From assembly GCA_036505615.1 (NCBI GenBank), contig DASXTB010000420.1:1-19634 (forward strand): 19,634 nucleotides of DNA. The letters run 5' to 3'. Below are positions 14,247-19,634 of the stretch, piece by piece (the first letter of the stretch is position 1; the number at the start of each line of letters is the position of its first letter). This DNA is from DASXTB01 sp036505615 (lineage in GTDB: Bacteria > Acidobacteriota > UBA6911 > JACQSX01). The notes below the pieces were generated by a model. It made no database searches. It had not been told where the DNA came from and saw only the letters and a list, made by a program, of their open reading frames with translations. The translations under genes were made by a program, and so were the position numbers.

Positions 14247-14738
14247 ATGCGACTTAGATTGCTTATTGCCGCAGTCTGTTTCTTGTTGGCGGGATTGCCA
14301 CTGAAGGCACAGCAGCGTCAAGTCAGCAAAGACGAAGTGGTGGAGATCACTTCCAACCTGGTATGCCAGTGCGGATGCGGCAACAAGACGGTTTCGGTGT
14401 GTGGTTGCGGCACGGCGGATCAGGTCACGAAGGAAGTGGAAAAAATGCTGCGCGAGGGTAAGACCAAAGACGAGATCTTCGCCAAGTACGTGAATGCAGA
14501 GGGAGTGGCGGTGCTGGCGACTCCGCCCAAGCGGGGGTTTAATCTCGCTGCCTGGCTGCTGCCGTTTTCCGGAATCCTGGTGGCGGCAATATTCCTCTTT
14601 GCCAAAGCGCGGAATTGGCAAAGAAGCACGGAAAAGAAAGAAGCCGCTCTGGAGAAGGAGCTTTCCCGCCAGCAGGAGTCGCCGTCCAAGGACCCTTACT
14701 TGGAGCGCTTGAACAAGGAGCTGGAGAAAATAGATTGA
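14247..14738 (+). CDS. ccmH: Cytochrome c maturation protein CcmH, C-x-C-x-C variant
   Basis: 163 residues: signal peptide (LLIAAVCFLLAGLPLKA, cleavage near residue 21), a small three-helix thiol domain, one membrane helix (about 100-119, LAAWLLPFSGILVAAIFLF) and a charged cytoplasmic coil (EKKEAALEKELSRQQES). CcmH proteins normally carry LRCxxC and reduce the apocytochrome CxxCH thiols. Here the segment is LVCQCGCGNKTVSVCGC, with C40, C42, C44, C52 and C54, so the CxxC spacing is replaced by C-x-C-x-C plus a second C-x-C. The following TADQVTKEVEKMLREGKTKD and the helix order still match the family. The ATG at 14247 follows ccmF by 12 nt, and the stop overlaps the next start. Confidence 0.88.
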   Translation: MRLRLLIAAVCFLLAGLPLKAQQRQVSKDEVVEITSNLVCQCGCGNKTVSVCGCGTADQVTKEVEKMLREGKTKDEIFAKYVNAEGVAVLATPPKRGFNLAAWLLPFSGILVAAIFLFAKARNWQRSTEKKEAALEKELSRQQESPSKDPYLERLNKELEKID

Positions 14739-15049
14739 CCGAGATTGTCGTCATCCTTCTTTTTTTGAGTCTGCTGGCTTTTATCGCTTATCCTCTTTTT
14801 CGCCCGCCCGCTGCGTCCACTGCCTCTGTGCGGGTCCAGACGCGCTTGGATGAGTTGCTGAATGAGAAGGAAGAAGCCTATCTTGCGCTGAAAGACATCG
14901 ACCTGGATTACCGAATGGGAAAGCTCTCCAAGCATGATTATGAACTGCTCAGGGTTGAATCTGAGAATCGGGCTGTCCAGATTTTAAAGGAAATCGAAGC
15001 CACGCGGGCGTCGCTAGACCGGCCATCCAGGAAATCGAAAAAGGCTTGA
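14735..15049 (+). CDS. CcmI-like membrane-anchored coiled-coil protein
   Basis: 104 residues starting at a TTG (14735) that overlaps the ccmH stop in TTGA, with AAGGAGCTGGAG just upstream; no ATG is available at the family-like N-terminus. One membrane helix (TEIVVILLFLSLLAFIAYPL) is followed by a charged helical region (RLDELLNEKEEAYLALKDID, then LDYRMGKLSKHDYELLR). The YLALKDIDLDYRMGKLS pattern is that of the first part of CcmI-type proteins, which present apocytochromes to the heme lyase. The TPR domain of full CcmI is absent. Its position in the ccm run supports the role, but the name is inferred. Downstream, a 278-bp gap with a palindromic element separates it from ccmA. Confidence 0.72.
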   Translation: MTEIVVILLFLSLLAFIAYPLFRPPAASTASVRVQTRLDELLNEKEEAYLALKDIDLDYRMGKLSKHDYELLRVESENRAVQILKEIEATRASLDRPSRKSKKA

Positions 15050-15104
15050 AGAGAGGGGGCGAGAAAGAATCGGTACTGCGAGCGTGAGAGCGGGTGAAAA
15101 AATT

Positions 15105-15300
15105 AACCACCACGGCCCAGAGTGGCAGGACCACAGCCAAAGAAGAGCCGTCTACGGCCACGTTCACGTGCACGTCAACGATCACGGCTACGTCCACGGT
15201 AACGAAAAACAATCCTAAAAGAGCAGTGATCAGTGAACGTTGTCGTGGACGTTGACGTGGTCGTGAACGGTGGTTTCCATTCGGCGCTCGTAGTGCCAGA
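15105..15300. repeat. CGTG-hexamer palindromic element, copy 2, inside the ccm locus
   Basis: The left arm (about 15120-15204, AGTGGCAGGACCACAGCCAA, then ACGTTCACGTGCACGTCAAC) is an imperfect inverted match to the right arm (about 15233-15299, GTGAACGTTGTCGTGGACGT, then GACGTGGTCGTGAACGG). The arms share the CGTGNN six-base steps and the GTGGCAGG-CCACA-CC-AA-GAGCCG block with the elements at 3929 and 17675, so they are one family. It fills most of the gap between the ccmI-like gene and ccmA. A GC-rich word (GCGAGCGTGAGAGCGGGTG, 15079-15097) followed by AAAAAA precedes it. Confidence 0.75.
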
Positions 15301-15327
15301 TTTGCTCAACGCTTAACAAATCCTGGA

Positions 15328-16023
15328 ATGAACCTTCCAATTGTCCGGCTCCTTGGAGTTGACAAGGTTTACGGGACAGATCGGGTCCTGCGCGATATCC
15401 AGTTTTCTTTAAATCCCAAAGACAGAATTCTGATCCATGGTCCAAATGGCGCCGGAAAAACCACGCTTCTAAAAATTGTGGCTTCTCTTACCTCGCCCAC
15501 CTCGGGATCTATTTATTTTTACGGAGAAAACGATGGGCTGGCTCGTTACCGCAAAGAGATGGGCTACCTGGGGCACGACACGCTGCTTTACCCGGATTTG
15601 ACAGGAGAGGAGAACCTGCAATTCTTCGGAGCGCTTCGGGGTATCTCCCGGGATCGTTGCGATCATTGGTTGGAAAAGGTGGGACTGGATCGCTGGGCTT
15701 CCCGGCGGCGAGTTCGGTTCTACTCTGCCGGGATGAAACAGCGGCTGGCGATTGCCCGCCTGCTGCTGCACGATCCTGAGATCGTCTTGCTGGACGAACC
15801 CTTCAATGCGCTGGACGGTTCGTTTGTGGAGTTGTTTGTCCATTGGGTCCGACAGAAAACGGTGTTGCTTGTTACGCACCAGTTGGACATAGGGCGATCG
15901 CTCGCGACACGTGCTTTTGAACTCCGAAACGGTCAAATCAACGAACAGGTGCTTTCTTTGCTGCAGCACGGAAATGGACGCGATGCAGGCAACGCCACCG
16001 GCGGCTCCACCGTCTCAACGTGA
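15328..16023 (+). CDS. ccmA: Heme exporter ABC ATPase CcmA
   Basis: 231-residue cytoplasmic ATPase of the CcmABCD complex, which uses ATP to release holo-CcmE from CcmC. All ABC motifs are visible: Walker A GPNGAGKTT (38-46), signature YSAGMKQRL (132-140), Walker B IVLLDEP (152-158) and the H-loop His in LLVTH (H184). The signature YSAGMKQR is the form typical of CcmA. The C-terminal about 25 residues (HGNGRDAGNATGGSTVST) are low complexity and are overlapped by the start of ccmB in another frame. The ATG at 15328 has little Shine-Dalgarno match (GGAATGAA context), and the gene follows the palindromic element directly. Confidence 0.96.
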   Translation: MNLPIVRLLGVDKVYGTDRVLRDIQFSLNPKDRILIHGPNGAGKTTLLKIVASLTSPTSGSIYFYGENDGLARYRKEMGYLGHDTLLYPDLTGEENLQFFGALRGISRDRCDHWLEKVGLDRWASRRRVRFYSAGMKQRLAIARLLLHDPEIVLLDEPFNALDGSFVELFVHWVRQKTVLLVTHQLDIGRSLATRAFELRNGQINEQVLSLLQHGNGRDAGNATGGSTVST

Positions 16024-16705
16024 TATGCGCATCGGCCCTCAGACTGCGTTTGCCATTTTGAAAAAGGACCTGCTGCTGGAATTCCGGGGGAAAGAAGGGT
16101 TTCTCTCCAACCTTTTCTTTGGCCTGCTGGTTCTGCTCCTTTTCGTCTTCACATTCGACCCAGGGTCTGAGGCGTTGCGTCAGGGAAGTGCCGCGGTGTT
16201 TTGGATCGCTGTGGCGTTTGCTGCCGTGTTGACCCTGGGCCGAACGTTCCAGCGCGAGACTGAAGATAGAGCTGTCGATGTGCTGAGCCTGTTGCCTCTG
16301 GATCCGGCGTGGATCTTTCTGGGAAAACTGCTGACGAACTTCCTGGTGATTCTGATGCTGATGTTGTTGATCTTCCCGCTGTTTGTTGTTTTCTTTGACG
16401 TGACACTGACCTGGCGATGCTGGCTGCTGGCGGCCATCTGCCCGCTGGCCGCGGTCGGTCTCTCCTCGGTCGGCACGCTCTTTGCGGCGGTTGCCGAAAG
16501 TTCGCGGTTGCGCCAGTTGGCCCTCTCAATCATGATGTATCCGATTAGCATCCCGGTCTTGATCGCGGCCGTCCAATTGACCCAGCAATCCATCAAGCCG
16601 GGTGGCCAGATAGAAAATTGGCACTGGCTGACTCTGCTGTTCATTTTTGACGCCGTTTTTCTGGCAGCTGCGTTGATTATTTTTGATTATGTCTTGGGGG
16701 ACTAG
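15974..16705 (+). CDS. ccmB: Heme exporter membrane subunit CcmB
   Basis: About 243 residues with six membrane helices (AILKKDLLLEFRGKE leads into LFFGLLVLLLFVFTF; others near 90, 115, 145, 180 and 220). The sequence TFQRETEDRAVDVLSLLPLD (after helix 2) matches the CcmB loop that is conserved across System I. It forms the membrane part of the CcmABC transporter complex. The start is uncertain. The ATG at 15974 overlaps ccmA by 50 nt; an ATG at 16025, 1 nt past the ccmA stop, would give a more usual N-terminus (MRIGPQTAFAILKKD); neither has a clear ribosome-binding site. The stop TAG abuts the ccmC ATG. Confidence 0.92.
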   Translation: MDAMQATPPAAPPSQRDMRIGPQTAFAILKKDLLLEFRGKEGFLSNLFFGLLVLLLFVFTFDPGSEALRQGSAAVFWIAVAFAAVLTLGRTFQRETEDRAVDVLSLLPLDPAWIFLGKLLTNFLVILMLMLLIFPLFVVFFDVTLTWRCWLLAAICPLAAVGLSSVGTLFAAVAESSRLRQLALSIMMYPISIPVLIAAVQLTQQSIKPGGQIENWHWLTLLFIFDAVFLAAALIIFDYVLGD

Positions 16706-17362
16706 ATGCGTTTCGTGCTGCTTGTCCTGCTGTATCCGGCAATGATTCTCACTCTTTACTGCGCATTTATATTTGCGCCTACAGAGGCAGTGATGGGAGA
16801 GGTGCAGAGGATATTCTATTTCCACTTCTCTGTGGACCTGGTCTGCTTTCTGGCGTTCTTCGTGCTGTTCATCTTCAGCATCGCTTACCTGGCAACAGGA
16901 AACCGGAAGTTTGATATTTGGGCGTCAAGTAGCGGCGAAATCGGCGTGCTATTCGGAACCCTGGCCATGGTCACCGGTTCTATCTGGGCAAAACCGGTGT
17001 GGAATACCTGGTGGACCTGGGACCCGCGGCTCACCACGTTTCTGATCCTGTGGTTGATCTATGTCGCCTATCTGCTGCTGCGGGCAAATATGGCAGAGAG
17101 CGACAAGAAGTATAAGTTGTCCGCCGTATTTGGAATTCTGGGTTTTATTGATGTTCCGATAGTGTGGATGTCGATCCGCTGGTGGCGGACGATCCATCCG
17201 GTCGTAATTACCTCCAAGTCGATCAATCTCGATCCGGATATGAAAACCACCATGTTTGTAGCGCTGGGAACCTTTACACTGCTATACGCTGTTTTACTGA
17301 ATTTTCGAGTGCGGCAAAGAAAGCTCGACTACGAAATCACCGCCAAATGGATGGAAGCATGA
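16706..17362 (+). CDS. ccmC: Heme exporter subunit CcmC
   Basis: 218-residue membrane protein with six helices that loads heme onto CcmE. The WWD motif WNTWWTWDPRLTTFLILWL occupies about 99-117. The two axial heme histidines are H40 (RIFYFHFS) and H174 (RTIHPVV), matching H60 and H184 of the E. coli protein. Length and order are normal. The ATG at 16706 directly follows the ccmB stop, and its own stop overlaps the ccmD start (ATGA). In this organism CcmC would deliver heme to the cysteine-type CcmE encoded at 11731. Confidence 0.96.
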   Translation: MRFVLLVLLYPAMILTLYCAFIFAPTEAVMGEVQRIFYFHFSVDLVCFLAFFVLFIFSIAYLATGNRKFDIWASSSGEIGVLFGTLAMVTGSIWAKPVWNTWWTWDPRLTTFLILWLIYVAYLLLRANMAESDKKYKLSAVFGILGFIDVPIVWMSIRWWRTIHPVVITSKSINLDPDMKTTMFVALGTFTLLYAVLLNFRVRQRKLDYEITAKWMEA

Positions 17363-17496
17363 ACTACTATCTATTCGCAGCTTATTCGCTGGTGTGGACC
17401 GCTTTGTTCGCCTACATCGTTGCGTTGCATCTCAAGCAAAGAACAATTGAGAGAAAACTGCAGAATCTCAGTGCGGGCCCGACCCATCAAAGGTAG
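17359..17496 (+). CDS. ccmD: Small heme exporter subunit CcmD
   Basis: 45 residues starting at an ATG that overlaps the ccmC stop by 4 nt (ATGA). One membrane helix, YYLFAAYSLVWTALFAYIVA (3-22), is followed by a basic amphipathic stretch (LHLKQRTIERKLQNL). This size, topology and position are those of CcmD, which stabilises the CcmABC-CcmE complex. Sequence conservation in the family is weak, so the call rests mainly on context. It ends the ccm run, and a GTGTCC hairpin follows 58 nt downstream. Confidence 0.88.
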   Translation: MNYYLFAAYSLVWTALFAYIVALHLKQRTIERKLQNLSAGPTHQR

Positions 17497-17553
17497 ACGA
17501 GGATAAAGCCTGCGCTATTGCCTGCCCGCCGGCTGGGGTCCGTTGTGTGCGTG

Positions 17554-17594
17554 GTGTCCTTGGCGGTGAAAAAAGCATTGACCACAAAGGACAC
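17554..17594. repeat. GTGTCC hairpin repeat after ccmD
   Basis: GTGTCCTTGGCGGT (17554-17567) pairs with ACCACAAAGGACAC (17581-17594) with two mismatches around GAAAAAAGCATTG. The arm is followed by a further CAAGGACAC. It is the same family as the hairpin at 11538-11576, and again the first structure after an energy-metabolism operon. Confidence 0.68.
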
Positions 17595-17674
17595 CAAGGA
17601 CACGGCGGTACGCGGTTATCGCTATATTACTATTTGGTGAAATCTTGTGCTTTCGACAAGAGTTAGCGATGAAC

Positions 17675-18218
17675 AGCCGACCACGTTCACGGTCACGAGC
17701 TTACAGTGGCAGGGCCACAACCGAAACAAAAGCCGATCACGGCTAGATGAACGGTGAACCCGCAGCCAAGGATGTAAGAGGCCGTCGGTGAAACCCGAAG
17801 GGTTTACAGAGTATAGCTGGCGGCAAAGCCCGCGCTTTTTGCGGGGCGTCGCCGCCGGTTGGCCATCCCGCCAGAACAATCCGCCCTGAAGGGGCGCAAG
17901 AATCTTTCGCAAATTTGAAGGCGAGCCCATTTGCAGCGACCTAGCGTTTCGTTCTATTCACGCTATCTCTGGCACTGAGATTCTGTGACGCTTTCAGCGT
18001 CGGACGGTTTTTGGGGCGGTCACCCGGCGGCGTCGCCCGCAAAAAGCGCGGGCTTTGCCGCCGGCTATACTCTGTAAACCCTTCGGGTTTTACCGCCGCC
18101 TTCTTACATTTTTGCTTGCGAATTCACTGCTCTGTTCGTGTACCTGTGATCGTTATTGTTTCGGTTGTGGCCTTACGGCCACTGTAGGCTCGTGATCGTG
18201 CACGTGGTCGTGATCGGC
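17675..18218. repeat. CGTG-hexamer palindromic element, copy 3, split by an inserted palindrome
   Basis: The outer arms (about 17675-17749 and 18143-18218) are inverted partners: AGCCGACCACGTTCACGGTC and ACGAGCTTACAGTGGCAGGG on the left match, reversed, GTGGCCTTACGGCCACTGTA and CGTGATCGTGCACGTGGTCG on the right. GGCCACAACCGAAACAAAAG is mirrored by TTATTGTTTCGGTTGTGGCC. They belong to the family at 3929 and 15105. About 390 bp of other sequence, itself a palindrome, sits between them. No credible gene lies in the whole gap from 17497 to 18320; the last 100 bp before the next gene show no clear promoter. Confidence 0.8.
17772..18109. repeat. Inner palindromic element with 86-bp arms and GAA-loop hairpins
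   Basis: The left arm 17772-17858 is the near-perfect complement of 18024-18109. Both hold ATGTAAGA, then AAACCCGAAGGGTTT (itself a GAA-loop hairpin), ACAGAGTATAGC, and GGCAAAGCCCGCGCTTTTTG. The 165-bp centre holds further short stems of the same design: CGCCCTGAAGGGGCG near 17881, and GACGCTTTCAGCGTC near 17987. It carries no coding frame of note. The boundary with the outer element lies near 17750 and 18140. Confidence 0.8.
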
Positions 18219-18320
18219 TTTTTATTGGATTGCGGTTTTGTGGCGCTATGTACTTGTGGCTCTATGTTGACTTCTAGGGTCCATGAACGGATTGGCGGCC
18301 GTTCGTGTTAACCTAGTATT

Positions 18321-19223
18321 ATGCGTTGGATTGTTTCTGTCTTGCTGTTCCTCGCTCCCATTCATGCAACAACGTACTATGTAAACTTTCAGGTAAGGGA
18401 TTCGACCGGGCTTTACCTGCCGAAGCTCGACTTGGATGAGATAAAAGTCTTCGTCGACGACGTTGAGCAAAAACCGGAACACATCTTCGGATTGGATCTG
18501 CCGGCGGCGGTTGCTATTTTTTATGACGTTGGGCCGCAAATGGCGCCCGACGACGTAATTCTCAATCCTCTGTATCGGACTCCGCTGCAGCGCTCGCAGG
18601 CTGTTACGCTGGAAATCCTGGATCGATTGCAGACCGATTATTCGATGACGTTGTACAGCTATTATGACGAGCCGGTGCGTCTGATCGACTTCACCGGCGA
18701 CAAGCAATTCTTGGAGAATGCTCTGCGGAAACTTCAGCCCGGCAAGCGGGGAGAAATTACACAACGCGAGGCCCGGGCTTCGATCGCACTGGATCGGGGA
18801 ATTGAACTGCTGAAAAATCGAGATGAGAAGCGTAAGATCCTGGTGCTCTTTACCTATGTGATGGATATGGCCACGTCGCGGGCGCTAGAATCCATTGCCC
18901 GGCGTCTGGAACGCCATAACATCCAGCTTTATGTGATTTCCTTTGGCCCGCGCAGCGCCACCGGTCCTGGTTTCACGCCTCAGGAGCGCCTCAACTCGTA
19001 TTGGTTCAAGAAGCTTACCGACAGCCCGGGCGGCGGTTTTTATCTCACCGACTTGTATCGCGAAGACCTGCGGGAGCTGGCTTTTGAAATTGCCAGCCGG
19101 TGGAATTCCACGCTGACCGTGGCGTTTGAGTCTCCGGAAGACCTGTCGGGAAAGCCGCTGCGCATCGAGGTCGGCAGGCCCCACGCCAAAGTACTTACCC
19201 GCAGCCGGGCGCCCTTCAAGTGA
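18321..19223 (+). CDS. Secreted VWA-like protein (VWFA-related Acidobacterial type)
   Basis: 300 residues with a signal peptide (MRWIVSVLLFLAPIHA, cleavage near 16) followed by a short beta segment (YYVNFQVRDSTGLYLPKLDL, then IKVFVDDVEQKPEHI) and a von Willebrand factor A-like domain (about 60-260). This two-part design is that of the VWFA-related Acidobacterial domain proteins (TIGR03436). The metal site is degraded: where DxSxS is expected it has D69-V-G-P-Q, and the late LTDG-type Asp is replaced in LVLFTYVMD. It probably does not bind Mg2+ normally and may act as a structural or partner-binding module. There is no Shine-Dalgarno sequence before the ATG at 18321. It stands alone between repeat elements. 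Confidence 0.82.
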   Translation: MRWIVSVLLFLAPIHATTYYVNFQVRDSTGLYLPKLDLDEIKVFVDDVEQKPEHIFGLDLPAAVAIFYDVGPQMAPDDVILNPLYRTPLQRSQAVTLEILDRLQTDYSMTLYSYYDEPVRLIDFTGDKQFLENALRKLQPGKRGEITQREARASIALDRGIELLKNRDEKRKILVLFTYVMDMATSRALESIARRLERHNIQLYVISFGPRSATGPGFTPQERLNSYWFKKLTDSPGGGFYLTDLYREDLRELAFEIASRWNSTLTVAFESPEDLSGKPLRIEVGRPHAKVLTRSRAPFK

Positions 19224-19245
19224 ACAGGGGCATGAATTCCAAGCT

Positions 19246-19429
19246 TGGAATTATTCACAAACACTCAACGGCGCCTGCACCAACAACGGCATGCCGTGCA
19301 CCTTCACCGTCAACGTGACGGACAACGGCGAAACCGGGCACCAATGACTCCTTCAACATTACTGTCGACCCTGGACCAACAGAGGGTGCGGCCGAGAACT
19401 TGCGCAGCGGCAACATTCAGATCCAGTAG
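19246..19429 (+). pseudogene. Frameshifted C-terminal tail of an Ig-like/repeat surface protein
   Basis: One frame reads NGACTNNGMPCTFTVNVTDN followed by GE, then the reading shifts by one base, after which the next frame reads TNDSFNITVDPGPTEGAAEN followed by LRSGNIQIQ and a TAG (19427-19429). Joined, this is the familiar end of secreted bacterial Ig-like proteins, in which VTDNGEPGTNDSF would be continuous. One extra A in GAAACCGGGC near 19332 explains the shift. No start or upstream domain is present, so it is a relic. Its left edge abuts TTATTCACAAACACTCAAC (19251-19269), which resembles the terminal repeat of the element at 3929. Confidence 0.6.
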
Positions 19430-19430
19430 T

Positions 19431-19511
19431 AAAGGACAAAGTTTTCAAGAAGAATTTCGGGAGTTTCTGGAGCAGGCCGTTATAGCGTTTGATGAACGGT
19501 ATTTAGGGTGA
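19431..19511 (+). pseudogene. C-terminal relic of a REP-associated (Y1/IS200-like) transposase
   Basis: KGQSFQEEFREFLEQAVIAF followed by DERYLG and a stop at 19509-19511. The ending EEFREFL...FDERYL is the usual C-terminal signature of the RAYT/Y1-type transposase family, whose catalytic HUH and Tyr parts would lie upstream and are missing. It follows the Ig-like relic without a gap and is followed by REP-type hairpins, the expected neighbours of such a transposase. Only about 26 residues remain, so the call rests on pattern memory. Confidence 0.5.
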
Positions 19512-19521
19512 GCGTCTTCCC

Positions 19522-19634
19522 GGCGCCCCTGTCCGGGGGTGCCACCATTTTAATTGGGATTATAAAACCTGGGGCAGCCCGCCTCTGGCGGGCCCAGCCC
19601 CAGGCTACGGGCTCAGCGCGCCTCCGGCGCGCCA
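19522..19634. repeat. REP-type hairpin cluster at the right edge
   Basis: Three stems follow each other: GGCGCCCC / GGGGTGCC near 19522-19543 with one wobble; a nested pair in which CCTGGGGC (19568-19575) and GCCCCAGG (19597-19604) enclose GCCCGCC (19577-19583) and GGCGGGC (19587-19593); and GCGCGCC (19616-19622) / GGCGCGC (19626-19632). The first may also serve as a weak terminator, as it is followed by ACCATTTTAATT. The cluster runs to the window edge and may continue. Confidence 0.7.

Noticed and set aside
18292..18321. TTGGCG / TAGTAT promoter just before the VWA-like gene
   Set aside because: The -10 box would end one base before the ATG, placing the transcript start inside the gene.

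Overview
The window looks like a chromosomal segment of an Acidobacteriota bacterium. The evidence is the VWFA-related protein type near the right end, the mix of respiratory genes, and the many intergenic palindromic repeats. This is an inference from gene content, not a measured placement. All recognised genes but one lie on the + strand. 

Left part (1-5460): the C-terminal three quarters of the complex I subunit NuoN, cut by the window edge, is followed by a DinB-like (DUF1572) protein, an unrecognised probable lipoprotein, a fragment of a TolB/PD40 beta-propeller gene, and a secreted protein with two NTF2-like (SnoaL/DUF4440) halves. A 256-bp palindromic element with near-perfect terminal inverted repeats separates these from a CPA2-type cation/proton antiporter on the - strand. 

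Middle (5460-11515): a secreted di-heme cytochrome c, a startless gene relic, a small membrane protein and a secreted NodB-type deacetylase-like protein precede an F0 ATP synthase cluster (atpZ-atpI-atpB-atpE). A 300-bp palindrome is wedged between atpZ and atpI. The F1 genes and subunit b are not in this window. 

Right part (11515-17500): an almost complete System I cytochrome c maturation locus in the order ccmE-ccmF-ccmH-(ccmI-like)-ccmA-ccmB-ccmC-ccmD. It encodes the heme handling (CcmA-F) and a CcmH-type thiol protein for attaching heme to cytochromes c such as the one at 5864. Two parts are variant: CcmE carries a Cys-x-x-x-Tyr heme site in place of the usual histidine, and CcmH carries C-x-C-x-C in place of CxxC. 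No ccmG is present. 

Right edge (17500-19634): a nested pair of palindromic elements, a VWA-like secreted protein with a degraded metal site, a frameshifted Ig-like gene tail, a relic of a REP-associated (Y1/IS200-like) transposase, and REP-type hairpins. 

No tRNA, rRNA or CRISPR array was seen. The most unusual material is the dense set of intergenic repeats, in at least six families, several sitting inside or at the ends of energy-metabolism operons, together with the variant Ccm locus.
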